Positions 43,589-54,236 of a stretch of 64,000 nt of DNA are shown here, piece after piece. How positions within the stretch are numbered: position 1 is the first letter of the stretch; every line of letters begins with the position of its first letter. The stretch lies in NCBI RefSeq assembly GCF_002356075.1, contig NZ_AP017902.1, forward strand, positions 682,001 through 746,000. The letters are read 5' to 3'. The notes beneath the pieces are model-generated. The model searched no databases. It was not told where the DNA came from and saw only the letters and a program-made list of their open reading frames with translations. The position numbers and the translations under genes are program-made. Origin of the DNA: Mycoplasmopsis bovigenitalium. Its GTDB lineage: Bacteria > Bacillota_I > Bacilli_A > Mycoplasmatales > Metamycoplasmataceae.

Positions 43589-45550
43589 ATGAAAAAAAAT
43601 AAATCAACATTGATACTTACAATTCTTTCATTAATTATTGGCGCCTTTGTGTTTTTTGAATCATTAGCTATCATTTATATTGAGAAAAATATTGTTTGAA
43701 TTTCGTTAATGATTGCTGCTTTAATATTGAGCATGATAATGATTAGTCTCTCAGGTTTTGTTTTATTAAAACATTATCATGAGCGCCAAATTAAAATTAA
43801 ATCAACATACAATAAGTTTGTTGACGAAATTATGGATTACAATCAAACCGGGGTAATAATCCATGATAATCAAGGCGACATAATTTACGTAAGTGAATTT
43901 ATTCGTACTCGTTTTGGTAAAAATTTAATTGGCAAAAAATTGAATGATTTTTTAATATCAATTGGTATGGATTTAGAGACGAAACGTCGTGAATACAACT
44001 TATCTCACAATGACTATCATTATAAAGTTGGAATTTTTGAAATCCAAAATTACTTAGTTATTCGCGATGTAACTATTGAAAAAAACACAATTACTTTGTA
44101 TGAAGATGAGTTAATTGTTGTTGGCGAACTAGAAATTGATAACTTTAATTTATATCAATCAATTTTGTCGGAAGACCAAATGTTTAATATGAACAAAAGT
44201 ATCATTGCTGTTCTTGATAGTCTTCGTGAAAAATACAATTTAATTTATCGTCAATATAACTCAAATGGTAAATTTATTGTATTTATGAACAAAAAATCTC
44301 TTGATGAGATGATTAAAGTTAAATTTGATTTTTTTGACAAACTTCATAATGTGCTTAAAACTGATTCAAATAACATAATAGTTTCTGTTTCTGTTGGATT
44401 TGCTTACGGGATAAATGAATTAAAAACAAAAACAGAAATGGCTAGAACTGGTTTATTACAGGCGCAAAGAAGAGGTGGAGACCAAGTGGTTGTTATGTCG
44501 CCATTCAGTCAACCAATTTATTTTGGTTCAAGTGCTGAAATAATGCCAAATGTTGACAGAACTAGAATTAAAAACTTTACATCACATGTTGAAATGACAT
44601 TATCAAATCCAACAATTGAAAAAGTTATTATATATGGACATGCAATGGCTGATCTTGACGCAATCGGTTCTGCAATGGGGATTTACGCACTTGCTAAATC
44701 ATTCAATAAAGATGTTTATATTTGTTCATCTACTCAGGATGAAACAACAAAAAAAGCACTTTCGCAATATTGGGAAGTTGTCAAATCACGTTTTATAAAA
44801 CCTCATCAAGCAAACCAATTATCAGATGAAAAAACAATTGTCTTTTTCACTGACAATGCTCATCCATCGCGAACTGATAATCCAGATGCAATCACACGTG
44901 TAAAAGCAAATAATATTTTTATTGTTGATCATCATCGAATGAAATTATCAATTGATTTTGCACCAAGGGAAAATAGAATTATTTCAACTTCAGCTTCATC
45001 AGCATCAGAATTAGTTACTGAAATGTTGATGTTTACAAGCAAGAGAATTAATATTGATTTAATAACTGCTCAAATGTTATTAAATGGAATTTGTCTTGAT
45101 ACTTTACAATTTCAAAAACACGCAACTTCAAAAACATTTGAAGCTGCATCATGGCTAGAAATTCACGGTGCTAATGCAACAGCTGCGGCAAATTCATTGA
45201 AAATTGACGCGGAAACTCAAAAGAAAGTTGCAAAAATGCTTGAAAATATTGAAGAGGTTAAAGAAGGATTCTTTTTAACATATTCAGAGATGCCGATGTC
45301 TGATGACTTAATTTCAATAACTGCCGAGGAAATTTTAAGAATTGATGGCCGGAAAGCAAGTTTTGTTGTTGCAAAACAAGAAAAAGGTAATAAATACAAA
45401 TTATCTGCTCGGGGAATTGATACTAACGTACAAATTATTTGTGAAAATGTTGGCGGCGGCGGAAGTTTTGCTAGCGCAGCTGCTGTGTCAACTGATGATT
45501 TAGAAACATTTATCAGCAACATAAAACAAGCTATTGTGGGGGTAAAATAA
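43589..45550 (+). CDS. gdpP: cyclic-di-AMP phosphodiesterase GdpP
   Basis: GdpP hydrolyses the second messenger c-di-AMP to pApA and so influences potassium and osmotic balance. The 653-residue protein has two N-terminal membrane helices (about residues 5-55), a PAS-like domain (NQTGVIIHDNQGDIIYVSE), a degenerate GGDEF domain with SVSVGFAYG and QRRGGDQVV, and a DHH/DHHA1 catalytic half. Catalytic motifs are GHAMADLDAIGSAMG, FFTDNAHPS, VDHHRM and GGGGSFASAA. The domain order and length match Firmicute GdpP (YybT). The start codon of rplI overlaps its stop by one base. The gdpP-rplI-dnaB order is conserved in Firmicutes. Confidence 0.95.
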
Positions 45551-46005
45551 TGAAAATAATCTTATTAAAAGATTGCAAAGATGGAAAAGCTAACACCATA
45601 ATTGAAGTTTCAGCAGGTTATGGAGCAAACTTTTTAGTAGCAAAAGGCTATGGTGTACCATATAATGAAAAAACTAAATATCAACTTGAAAAACGTTTGA
45701 GTGAAATGACCTCAAACGAAATGGAATTAAGGGCTCAAGCACTTGAGCTTAAAGAAAAAATTGAAAAAGAAAAATTAACTTACATTTTAGATGCATTAAT
45801 TGATGCTAGAGGTAATTTAATTGTTCATAAATCAATTTCTACAAAAGACATCAACAAGGATTTAGTCAAAAAAGGTTATAAACTTGACAAATATTCAGTT
45901 CAAAAAGTACACATTGTTTCAAATGGTATTCACGAAGTTGAAATTATTATTTACAAAGACATTATTGCACAGCTTAAAGTTGAGGTAAAGGTTAATGTCA
46001 AGTAG
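45550..46005 (+). CDS. rplI: 50S ribosomal protein L9
   Basis: L9 binds 23S rRNA near the base of the L1 stalk and limits frameshifting. The 151-residue protein has the typical N-domain MKIILLKD with GKANTIIEVSAGYGANFLVAKGYG (the family's VSDGYARNFLIPKG), a long connecting helix (about residues 40-75) and the C-terminal domain from LDALIDARGNL. Its start overlaps the gdpP stop codon (TAATG), and dnaB starts inside its last codons (11-bp overlap). All signs point to one coupled operon. Confidence 0.95.
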   Translation: MKIILLKDCKDGKANTIIEVSAGYGANFLVAKGYGVPYNEKTKYQLEKRLSEMTSNEMELRAQALELKEKIEKEKLTYILDALIDARGNLIVHKSISTKDINKDLVKKGYKLDKYSVQKVHIVSNGIHEVEIIIYKDIIAQLKVEVKVNVK

Positions 46006-47419
46006 ATCCATTAGCTCAACTGAATTTAAAAATGAACAATACGAAAAATCATTGCTTGGTATTGTGCTTTCAAATAACTCATATGCCGACAGTATAATTC
46101 CTTATCTACTCGAAGAGGACTTTTTTGTATACGAGAACAAGCTTTTGTTCAAACTTTTATCACATTTATATGACAACAATATCAGCATCAATAATGACCA
46201 AATTCTAAATCATGCAACACGGGAAAAAATCAATGAAATTAATTCATATTTTTTAGCCACAATTTATGCTGCTACTGGTTTTCCTAGCAGTATTCAAACT
46301 TATCTAGAAGAATTAATTCGTTTAACTCGTTTGCGTAAAATTGAGTCAAAAATTAAAGATTTGCAATCAAAACTAAATGCAAATCATTCTTCGATAAACC
46401 CTGAAGACGTAATTTTAGAAATCCAACAACTTTTAAATGAGATTGATAGAGCAAAGTCTGGCGAGGATTTTTTAAGCACAAAATCTGTTTCTGATGACTA
46501 TTTAACACACTTAGTAACTTTAAAAAACACAGATTTAAATTCTATTAGTGGTCTTTCAACTGGTTTTGATGATTTAGATAAAATAACTCAAGGTTTGCAT
46601 GGCTCAGAAATGATAATTATTGCAGCTCGTCCAGGAATTGGTAAAACTGCTTTAGCACTTAATATTGCTGTTAATGTTTCATCTAATATCAATAAAAAAA
46701 CCAATTCAAATCACCGCGTTGCCTTCTTCAGTCTTGAAATGTCACCTCGCCAATTGATGGGCAGAATTTACTCAATGATTTCAGGCGTGGACCAATTTAA
46801 ACTTAAAAAACCACAGCTTTTAACTGATGAAGATCTTGCGCGTATTCATTCATACAAAATAAATAAAATTGATAAAATGAATCTTTTTATTGATAATACC
46901 TATGAAAATGAATTGCAAACACTACTATGAAAATGTCGTAGATTGCACAATATTAATCCGCTTGATTTAATTGTTGTTGACTATATGCAACTTGTTTCTG
47001 CAACAAAAAAAGGCGGCGGCGAAAACCGCCAAATGGAAATTACTCGAATTTCACGTAGCCTAAAAACCCTTGCACTTGAATTAAATGTACCAGTAATTGT
47101 GTTATCCCAATTGAATAGACAAACCGAATTAAGAGATGATAAACGCCCAAATTTAGCTGACCTGCGTGAATCTGGTTCCATCGAAAACGATGCCGATATT
47201 GTAATGTTTTTATATCGTGAAAATTACTACAACTCAAAAAACAAAGAAATTAAAGACAAAGATTTTGATGCTCGCGAAATAGGCGAAGAAACTGAATTGA
47301 TTTTAGCTAAACACCGTGGTGGAGAAACTGGAAAAATTACACTAAGATTTTTACCTCATACTGCTAAGTTTACTAACCTACAATTTTACACACCTTCTGA
47401 GACGAAAGGAGGTATATAA
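45995..47419 (+). CDS. dnaB: replicative DNA helicase DnaB
   Basis: DnaB is the hexameric helicase that unwinds DNA at the fork. The 474-residue protein has the N-terminal helical primase-interacting domain (about residues 10-110), a linker, and the RecA-type C-terminal domain. That domain holds Walker A RPGIGKTA near residue 212, FFSLEMSPRQL, the Walker B segment LIVVDYMQLVS, VIVLSQLNRQ, LRESGSIENDADIVMFLYR and LAKHRGGETG. AAAGG precedes the ATG at 45995. It overlaps the next gene by one base (TAATG). Confidence 0.96.
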
Positions 47420-48759
47420 TGGAGCAAAATTTACATGCGACACAATTTAACACTGCCTTATTCGTTGTTACGTTACTTATTTTAGTATTTTTACTTTTTT
47501 GTAGTTCAATGTTTTCAAGTATTGAAACCGCTTATTCAACTCTTAACCCTGGAAAAATTGAATCGATTGTTGATAACAAAGAATTCGGATCAAAATTGAT
47601 TAAAAAACAATACGGTTTTTTCAATAGAATTTTGGCTTTAATTCTTATTTGCAACAACATTGCAAATATTGGTTTATCAGCAGCTATATCTTATTTAATG
47701 TCTAAACATTTATCGGAAAATTACAAAGATTATTCAGCGATTATTTCAACGGCAGTTCTAACCCCAATCATTGTTCTATTAGGTGAAATAGTGCCAAAAT
47801 TAATTGCAAAAGCTCGCCCTGTTCAAGTAGCAAAAGCATTTTGTTATCCAGTTGAATTTCTATACTGAATATTTTTCCCAATCATTTGAGTTTTAGGCAA
47901 AATGAGTAAAAATATTTATATAACCAACACAGAACAAGATGTAAAAAACTTGCTTGATGTTGCGCATAATGAGGGTGTCTTGGAAGCTAATGAAAGCATC
48001 ATGGCGCAAAATGCGCTAGACCTTGACACAACAAAAGTTCGTAAGCATTACACTAAAATAAAAGACCTATATTATCTTCCTTACAATGCTAATATTCAAG
48101 AAGCATTAGCAATGTTTAAAGAAACAAACTATTCAAGACTTCCTGTTGAAAAAGACGGACAATTTTTAGGAATCGTCCTACTTAAAGATATATTTTTCCT
48201 TGAAAAAGGCAAAATAATTAAATACCTAAAAACGATTCCTTCAATAAGCGCAAACAGTTCGCTTGCTATCGCATTAGAAACCTTGCGTAAACATCGTTCA
48301 CAAATGGCTTTTGTTAAAAATAATAACTCTTCAACAAATGTTATTGGCATTATTACAATTGAAGATATTATTGAAGAGGTTGTTGGTGAAATATATGATG
48401 AATATGATGATGAAGAAGTTGAAGACATTTTTGAAATCAGTCTTGAATTATTTGAGGCAAGTAACTATGTAATTATGAAAGATTTATTAAAACGAATGAA
48501 TCTTGATCTTGAAATTACTGAAAAAGAAAGAAATATGGAACTTGGTGAATGATTTAAATTTAAACAAAATATTGACTACATTCACAAAAATGATCGCTTT
48601 GAATTTGAGGGTGTGTCATTTAAAGCAATTTTAAGTCCAACAAAAAAACAAAATCACTATCGTTTTGAAATCGAAATTAGTAATACAGCCCCAATTAATC
48701 TTGATAAAACAGAAGAACTTGATGCTTCATTATCAGAAACAAAAATATTTGAACAATAG
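47419..48759 (+). CDS. CNNM/CorC-type transporter (hemolysin C family)
   Basis: A 446-residue membrane protein of the CNNM/CorC (HlyC) family, proposed to move Mg2+ or Na+. It has an N-terminal CNNM transmembrane domain of about 170 residues with SSIETAYSTLNPGKI, ICNNIANIGLSAAIS and LGEIVPKLIAKARP. Two CBS domains follow (RKHYTKIKDLYYLP ... LLKDIFF and SISANSSLAIALETLRKHRSQMAFV ... IEDIIEEVVGEIYDEYD), and a C-terminal CorC_HlyC domain. The acidic stretch after the second CBS domain is usual. It is the last gene of the gdpP operon and ends at a hairpin. Confidence 0.92.
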
Positions 48760-48786
48760 TCTGCATATTTATGTAGATTATTTTTA
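48760..48786 (+). terminator. intrinsic terminator after the CNNM-type gene
   Basis: TCTGCAT / ATGTAGA stem (one G-U pair), 4-nt loop, then TTATTTTTATTAT. Confidence 0.6.
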
Positions 48787-48841
48787 TTATCTAGTGCGTA
48801 CAAAAACATAATTTTTTTCTTAAAAAATTTAGTAAATACCT

Positions 48842-48847
48842 TATAAT
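48842..48847 (+). promoter_or_regulatory. -10 element of tRNA-Gly(UCC)
   Basis: TATAAT 16 nt before the mature tRNA 5' end. Confidence 0.6.
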
Positions 48848-48862
48848 TAATAAGCAAATTAT

Positions 48863-48936
48863 GCGGATGTAGTTCAATGGTAGAACTTCAGCCTTCCAAG
48901 CTGACTATGCGGGTTCGATTCCCGTCATCCGCTCCA
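48863..48936 (+). tRNA. tRNA-Gly (anticodon UCC)
   Basis: Complete cloverleaf with a 7-bp acceptor (GCGGATG / CATCCGC), anticodon loop CTTCCAA, T-loop TTCGATT and encoded CCA. It stands alone with its own promoter and terminator, just before mnmE, whose product modifies wobble U in tRNAs of this kind. Confidence 0.95.
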
Positions 48937-48952
48937 TTTGTTTAATACACCG

Positions 48953-48976
48953 AAAAGCAGTTATCTGCTTTTTTTA
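48953..48976 (+). terminator. intrinsic terminator after tRNA-Gly(UCC)
   Basis: AAAAGCAG / CTGCTTTT stem with a TTAT loop and T run. Confidence 0.88.
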
Positions 48977-49002
48977 TATAAAGATATATCATTGAAATAA
49001 GG

Positions 49003-49008
49003 TAAAAT
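49003..49008 (+). promoter_or_regulatory. -10 element of a probably leaderless mnmE
   Basis: TAAAAT ends exactly 7 nt before the ATG at 49016. No Shine-Dalgarno. Confidence 0.5.
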
Positions 49009-49015
49009 TTTAAAT

Positions 49016-50350
49016 ATGATTAATGATACAATTGCAGCAATTTCTTCTGGTGGTAAAATCAATCAAGCTATCTCAATAATACGTGTAAGCGGCGAAAATT
49101 CAATTGATGTAGTAAAGAAAATTTTCACTGGAAAAATCGGAACTCACCAACAAATTACATACGGAAATATAATTGATAATTTTAATAATAATCGTCTAGT
49201 AGATGAAGTTTTAGTTATGTGATTTATTGGCAAAAACACATTCACTGGTGAAAATACTGTTGAAATTAATTGCCATGGTGGAGTTATTCTAACTAATAGA
49301 ATTCTTGAATTATTGCTACTTAATGGTGCTAGATTAGCAACTCCGGGCGAATTTAGCCGCAGAAGTTTTATGAATGGCAAAATGGATTTGATAAAAGCAG
49401 AAGCTATAAATGACTTGATTCATGCAACAAGCGCGTTACAAACTGACCTAGTTGTTCAAAAATTTAATGGAAAAACAAGCAAATTAATTGATGATTTGCG
49501 CGATTGATTGATGAAATTAATAGGCCAAATTGAAGTTAATATTGACTATCCTGAATATGATGATGTAGAAAATATTCTTGAAAGTGGTCTTCTTGAAGAC
49601 TTGAACAAAATAGCTCTAAAAATGAATGAATTAGTTAAAAATAGTGAAGACAGTAGAATAATTTTTGAAGGGATTAAAGTTGCAATTGTTGGTAAACCAA
49701 ATGTTGGAAAAAGTTCACTACTTAATGCATTATTAGGTCAAGAAAAAGCAATTGTAACAGATGAAGCAGGGACAACTAGAGATGTAGTTGAAGCATCATG
49801 GCAATACAATGGATTACTTTATAAATTAATTGACACTGCTGGAATTAGACAAGCTAGTGCAAAAGCTGAACAATTAGGTATTGAAAAATCATTTAAGCAA
49901 ATAGAGCAATCTGATATTGTTATACATTTGTGCGATCCTACTCAAAAAATGAATGAATACGATGAACAAGTGCAAAAAATAGCACAAAAGTTCAATAAAA
50001 AAATTATTGAAGTTTGGAACAAAAAAGATATTCAAATAGTTGAAAATTCAATAAATATTTGCGCTAAAGAAAATGACATTGATGATTTGCTTAATTCATT
50101 AAGTAAAACATTTGAAAATATTGATATTTCAAATAAAGAATTTGTTAATAACGCTAGACAATTATCATTAATTAAAAAGGCAAGTAATTCTATCTTTGAT
50201 GCTATAAAATCAATTGAAAACGGCGCATATTCAGATTTGGTTATTGTTGATATTCGCGATGCATGGAAAAATTTAGTTGACATAACTGGAAGAGCTGATA
50301 ATGAACAATTACTTGATGATATGTTTAAAAACTTTTGTTTAGGAAAATAA
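49016..50350 (+). CDS. mnmE: tRNA modification GTPase MnmE (TrmE)
   Basis: With MnmG, MnmE builds the 5-carboxymethylaminomethyl group on wobble uridine of several tRNAs. The 444-residue protein has the N-terminal tetrahydrofolate-binding domain ([41 protein letters not shown]), a helical domain interrupted by the GTPase with G1 GKPNVGKSS, the potassium-loop region [11 protein letters not shown]3 DTAGIR and G4 NKKD, and the C-terminal FCLGK with the invariant cysteine. TGA reads as Trp at about 49219 and 49505. It begins an operon with tatD, rsmA, a membrane protein and probably gpsA. Confidence 0.96.
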
Positions 50351-50353
50351 AAT

Positions 50354-51118
50354 ATGAAATTTGTTGATGTACATACACACCCATTAAAAGAATATTATCC
50401 AGACACTGACCAAATCATTAAAAATGCAAGAGAGCAAGGAATTGCAATAATGATGGTTACTGGTTGTAGTCTAGAGGAAAACGAAGAAGTCAAAAAAATT
50501 TGCGAAAAATATGATTGAACTTTTCCTGTATTAGGCATACACCCTAATAATGCTACAGGCGCAAATGATGGAGCGCTTCTTGAAAAACAAATTGATTCAA
50601 ATGTCAAGGCAATTGGTGAAATAGGCCTTGATTATTATTGAGATAGTGTTCCTAAAAATATTCAGCTTGAATCATTACATTCTCAAATTCAAGTAGCTCA
50701 AAGACACAATTTACCAGTGGTTATACATATGCGAGAATCTTATGAAGATTTATATGAGGTTCTTAAACAATACCCTGATGTAAAATTTATGATTCACACA
50801 TTTAGTGGTGACCGCTATTGAGCTGAAAAATTTTCCGAATTCAATACATATTTCAGTATAAGCGGCATTTCCACTTATAAAAATGCACAAAACACAATTG
50901 ATGTTGTTGATTTTTTACCAATCGAAAGAATTCTTACTGAAACTGACGCTCCTTATTTATCACCGGCAAATAAAAGAGGACAAACTAATGTAAGTGAAAA
51001 TGTAATTTACACAACAATGTTTCTGGCAGGAATCAAAAAAATCTCGCCTGAAAAATTTGCAAAACAAATTTATAAAAACGCAAAGGAGTTTTTTAAATTA
51101 AATGTCAAAAAATACTAA
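50354..51118 (+). CDS. tatD: TatD family metal-dependent DNase
   Basis: TatD proteins are TIM-barrel metal hydrolases with 3'-5' exonuclease activity. The 254-residue protein shows the family metal ligands: VDVHTHP near the N-terminus, GEIGLDYYWD, VVIHMRE, IHTFSGD and TETDAPYL. Trp codons are mostly TGA. Its ATG is 3 nt after mnmE and its end overlaps rsmA by 17 bp. The tatD-rsmA pair is a well-known neighbour arrangement in Firmicutes. The cellular substrate is not fixed by sequence. Confidence 0.92.
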
Positions 51119-51881
51119 TATTGAAATTAAGGCAAAGAAAAAATTTGGTCAAAATTTTTTAAATAATCAAAAAATTATTGACCAAATAGTTGAGATTATT
51201 TCGCCCGAAGGTAAAAATATTATTGAAATTGGCCCTGGAATGGGTGCAATTACAAAGCAAATTGTTCAAAAATCAAAAAAATTGCTTGCCTACGAAATTG
51301 ACAACGACATGGTTGAATATTTAACAAAAAATAATATATTAAATAATCAACAGATAATTCATCAAGATTTTTTAGAATCGGATTTATCTATTTATAATGA
51401 CTATGAAATTGTTGGTAATATTCCTTATTACATAACTTCCGAAATCATATTTAAAATTATTGATTTTCGTAAAAATTTCACTAAAGTAACATTGATGGTT
51501 CAAAATGAAGTTGCTGATCGTATTGTTGCTAAAATTAATACTCCCGAATATTCTAAATTATCACTAACGCTTCAATATGTTGCAACAGTTAATAAAGTTT
51601 TATTTGTTGATAAAAAACACTTTGATCCTTCGCCAAAAGTCGACTCTGCGATAGTCACCATCGAATTTAATAAGGAAGCCAAAAATTTTGAAAATATAAA
51701 AAATTTCTTTAAATTATGTTTTTTATCACGAAGAAAAAAATTAACATGGTCACTAAAAACCAAATATAGCAATGAAAAAATATCAAAAGCATACAAAACA
51801 CTAAATTTATCAGATTTAACAAGAATTCAACAATTGGATTTAGAACAAGTTATTCGATTATATGAGGAATTGGAGAAATAA
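51102..51881 (+). CDS. rsmA: 16S rRNA (adenine1518/1519-N6)-dimethyltransferase
   Basis: RsmA (KsgA) dimethylates two adjacent adenines near the 3' end of 16S rRNA, a late check in 30S assembly. The 259-residue protein has the family start KKKFGQNFLNN, the SAM-binding motif EIGPGMGAIT, the catalytic motif NIPYY and the C-terminal KKHFDPSPKVDSAIV with FLSRRKKLTWSL. It starts inside the end of tatD. The AAGGAG upstream is 14 nt from the ATG, longer than usual, so translational coupling probably matters. The next ATG overlaps its stop codon. Confidence 0.95.
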   Translation: MSKNTNIEIKAKKKFGQNFLNNQKIIDQIVEIISPEGKNIIEIGPGMGAITKQIVQKSKKLLAYEIDNDMVEYLTKNNILNNQQIIHQDFLESDLSIYNDYEIVGNIPYYITSEIIFKIIDFRKNFTKVTLMVQNEVADRIVAKINTPEYSKLSLTLQYVATVNKVLFVDKKHFDPSPKVDSAIVTIEFNKEAKNFENIKNFFKLCFLSRRKKLTWSLKTKYSNEKISKAYKTLNLSDLTRIQQLDLEQVIRLYEELEK

Positions 51882-52261
51882 TGAGCATTTTTGAGTTTGA
51901 TTATAAAAATGACCTTGATATGTTTAAAAGCGAAAGTGAAGCTACCAGTAAGAAAGTATCTTCATTAGCTAAATTTTGTGAATTTATTTTCCTTATTGCA
52001 TTGGTTTTTCAATTGATTTGTTTACTTTTATTCTATGTTGTTGGCTTAGATAATGTTTGACAAAAAGTGCTTGCTTATTCTTTTGTTGCTATTGATATAA
52101 TCTTATTTATTTATGCATTTATTCGCCTTGGTGCCTTTTTATCATTTAGAAAAAGTTATAAACTAGCCAAAATAGATGATTTAGAAAACTCTAAAAAAGC
52201 TTATAAAGCATACAAAATTTGTATTTTTGATTTTAAATGTTTTAAAAAAATTAATAATTAA
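51881..52261 (+). CDS. small membrane protein, function unknown
   Basis: A 126-residue protein that I do not recognise. Its ATG overlaps the rsmA stop codon (TAATG), so it is co-translated with rsmA. About 28 polar residues precede two hydrophobic helices (about residues 29-54 and 60-85), and a basic, lysine-rich tail of about 40 residues follows that would lie in the cytoplasm. One TGA reads as Trp between the helices. gpsA follows 35 nt later with its own GAGGA site. It may bind or position one of its neighbours at the membrane, but nothing in the sequence shows it. Confidence 0.7.
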
Positions 52262-52296
52262 GGTATTATATTAAAACTAATGTAGATGAGGAATAA

Positions 52297-53286
52297 ATGA
52301 AAAAAATTACGATAATTGGAACAGGCGCTTGAGGCGCAGGATTAGGTACTATTTTAAGCAAAAATGGCCATAAAGTTGTTTTTTGAGGAATTGATGAACA
52401 AGAAATAAATGACATTAATAATGGTTACAATAAAAAATATTTTGGCGATATTTTATTTAATAACCCACAAAATGTTAGCGCGACCAATAATTTAGAATTA
52501 GCGCTTGAAAATAGTGACATAATGCTTTTAGCAGTTCCTTCTCTTGCTATTTCTAACGTTTTAAATCAAGTAAAATTAATTTTAAAAGACAAAAAAATTA
52601 ATGTTATTAATGTTGCTAAAGGCTTTGATAAGGATACTAAGAAAATTTTTTCAACTGTAATTTCAGATATTTTAGGAAATAATTTAAATAATATTGCAAG
52701 TTTAATTGGACCTTCATTTGCTATTGAAGTTTTTAAAAATAATTTAACAATAATAAATGTGGTTGGAAAAAATACTGAATTTTTGAACGAATTAGTTCAA
52801 CTTTTTAACAATGAAACATTCCAATTAGTTCCAAATAATGATGATAGTGGATTACAAGTTTATGCGGCTTTAAAAAATGTTTTAGCAATTGGCATTGGAT
52901 TAGCCTCAACTCTTTATGAAGCGAAAAATTTAGCTCCTGCTATGATTTCTATTGGTTTAAAAGAAATTAAAAAGATTGCTAAAGTTCTTTACCCAGATTC
53001 ATTAGATAATTCTGGATATGAATTAGCTGCAATTGGCGATATCGTTTTAACATGCTTGAACACAACAAGTAGAAATTTTAGTTTTGGTATTGAAGTTGCA
53101 AACAATGGCATTAAAAATGCACTTGCAGCAAATTCAAAAACCGTTGAAGGTTATAATGCTGCTTTAATTTTGGATGAAATCATTACGCAACACAAAATCA
53201 TAGATGTTGTTTTATTACAAAGTATTGTTGATGTTTGTTTGGCTAGAAAAGATGAAAAAAGCTTACTTGATTTCTTTGTAATTTAG
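52297..53286 (+). CDS. gpsA: glycerol-3-phosphate dehydrogenase [NAD(P)+]
   Basis: GpsA interconverts dihydroxyacetone phosphate and sn-glycerol-3-phosphate, the backbone for the acyl-phosphate made by PlsX and FakA. The 329-residue protein begins with the dinucleotide motif ITIIGTGAWGAGLGTIL (Trp as TGA) and has MLLAVPS, the catalytic-lysine region NVAKGFD, GPSFAIEV, ALKNVLAIGIG, GDIVLTC and RNFSFG. The length is normal. GATGAGGAA precedes the ATG by 3-5 nt. The tRNA cluster follows behind new promoters, and no clear terminator is seen between. Confidence 0.95.
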
Positions 53287-53323
53287 CGTTTAATTTTTTT
53301 GTTTATATAAAAAAGTAAATATG

Positions 53324-53360
53324 TATAATTATTAAGCACAATCAAGTTTTGTTGTATAAT
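53324..53360 (+). promoter_or_regulatory. tandem -10 elements of the tRNA-Cys/tRNA-Arg unit
   Basis: TATAAT occurs at 53324-53329 and again at 53355-53360. The second lies 13 nt before tRNA-Cys. Confidence 0.55.
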
Positions 53361-53373
53361 ACTAAATTGTGAT

Positions 53374-53448
53374 GGCACCATAGCCAAATGGCCAAGGCAT
53401 GGGTCTGCAAAACCTTGATTACCGGTTCGAATCCGGTTGGTGCCTCCA
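53374..53448 (+). tRNA. tRNA-Cys (anticodon GCA)
   Basis: Acceptor GGCACCA / TGGTGCC, anticodon loop containing TGCA, T-loop TTCGAAT, encoded CCA. It is 7 nt ahead of tRNA-Arg. Confidence 0.95.
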
Positions 53449-53455
53449 ATTTTAT

Positions 53456-53532
53456 GCGCCCGTAGCTCAACTGGACAGAGTGCTTGGTTACGGCCCAAGA
53501 GGTTGTGGGTTCGACTCCTGCCGGGCGCGCCA
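53456..53532 (+). tRNA. tRNA-Arg (anticodon ACG)
   Basis: Acceptor GCGCCCG / CGGGCGC, anticodon stem CTTGG / CCAAG with loop TTACGGC, encoded CCA. A34 would be edited to inosine if the usual deaminase is present. Confidence 0.94.
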
Positions 53533-53548
53533 TTTGTTTAAAAACACC

Positions 53549-53572
53549 AAATCTGCACAGCAGATTTTTTTA
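53549..53572 (+). terminator. intrinsic terminator after tRNA-Arg
   Basis: AAATCTGC / GCAGATTT stem, 3-nt loop, T run. Confidence 0.88.
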
Positions 53573-53631
53573 TTAAAAAAATAAAAAATATTTTGTATTT
53601 ATAAAAAATGTAATATTATTTTATTGCAAAT

Positions 53632-53705
53632 GCAAACGTAATTTAATGGCAAAATTCTAGCTTGCCATGCTAGTAATGGGGGTTCGATTCCCCTCGTTTG
53701 CTCCA
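53632..53705 (+). tRNA. tRNA-Gly (anticodon GCC)
   Basis: Acceptor GCAAACG / CGTTTGC, anticodon stem CTAGC / GCTAG with loop TTGCCAT, T-loop TTCGATT, encoded CCA. The D stem is only A-T pairs (ATTT / AAAT), which is unusual. It is a second glycine tRNA in this window. Confidence 0.88.
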
Positions 53706-53796
53706 TTTGTGAAAACACCTATATGTATTAAATTACATTAAATTGGGCAAAATATCAAATATATGTAAATTTATTTTGAAAAAAAAGTATTTTATA

Positions 53797-53802
53797 TATA
53801 AT
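53797..53802 (+). promoter_or_regulatory. -10 element of the tRNA-Asn/Glu/Val unit
   Basis: TATAAT 20 nt before tRNA-Asn. TTGAAA at 53776-53781 is a possible -35 with a short 15-nt spacer. Confidence 0.6.
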
Positions 53803-53822
53803 AATAAAGCATATTTTGCAAT

Positions 53823-53897
53823 GCCGATTTAGCTCAGCGGTAGAGCAGCTGGCTGTTAACCAGTTGGTCGCAGGTTCGATCCCCGCAATCGGCGCCA
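53823..53897 (+). tRNA. tRNA-Asn (anticodon GUU)
   Basis: Perfect acceptor GCCGATT / AATCGGC, anticodon loop CTGTTAA, T-loop TTCGATC, encoded CCA. The T stem has one A-C mismatch. Confidence 0.94.
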
Positions 53898-53900
53898 TTT

Positions 53901-53976
53901 GGTCTGTTGGTGAAGCGGTTAACACACATGGTTTTCATCCATGCATACACGGGTTCGATCCCCGTACAGACTGCCA
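53901..53976 (+). tRNA. tRNA-Glu (anticodon UUC)
   Basis: Acceptor GGTCTGT / ACAGACT with a G-U first pair, anticodon stem CATGG / CCATG with loop TTTTCAT, encoded CCA. Only 3 nt separate it from tRNA-Asn. Confidence 0.94.
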
Positions 53977-53980
53977 TTTT

Positions 53981-54056
53981 GGAGAATTAGCTCAGTTGGG
54001 AGAGCGGCGCCCTTACAAGGCGTAGGTCATGGGTTCGAGCCCCTTATTCTCCACCA
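53981..54056 (+). tRNA. tRNA-Val (anticodon UAC)
   Basis: Acceptor GGAGAAT / ATTCTCC, anticodon loop CTTACAA, T-loop TTCGAGC, encoded CCA. It is the last tRNA before a terminator. Confidence 0.95.
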
Positions 54057-54071
54057 TTTGTTTATTCGCCG

Positions 54072-54100
54072 GACTAGTAAAACTAGTCTTTTATTTTTTT
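54072..54100 (+). terminator. intrinsic terminator after tRNA-Val
   Basis: GACTAGT / ACTAGTC stem with an AAA loop, then TTTTATTTTTTT. Confidence 0.88.
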
Positions 54101-54132
54101 AAAAAATATTTTATTTAAAAATAAAATTAATA

Positions 54133-54138
54133 TATAAT
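54133..54138 (+). promoter_or_regulatory. -10 element of the tRNA-Thr/tRNA-Leu unit
   Basis: TATAAT 19 nt before tRNA-Thr. Confidence 0.6.
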
Positions 54139-54157
54139 TGTAAAGCAATTAAGAAAT

Positions 54158-54233
<76 letters not shown>

Positions 54234-54236
54234 TTT

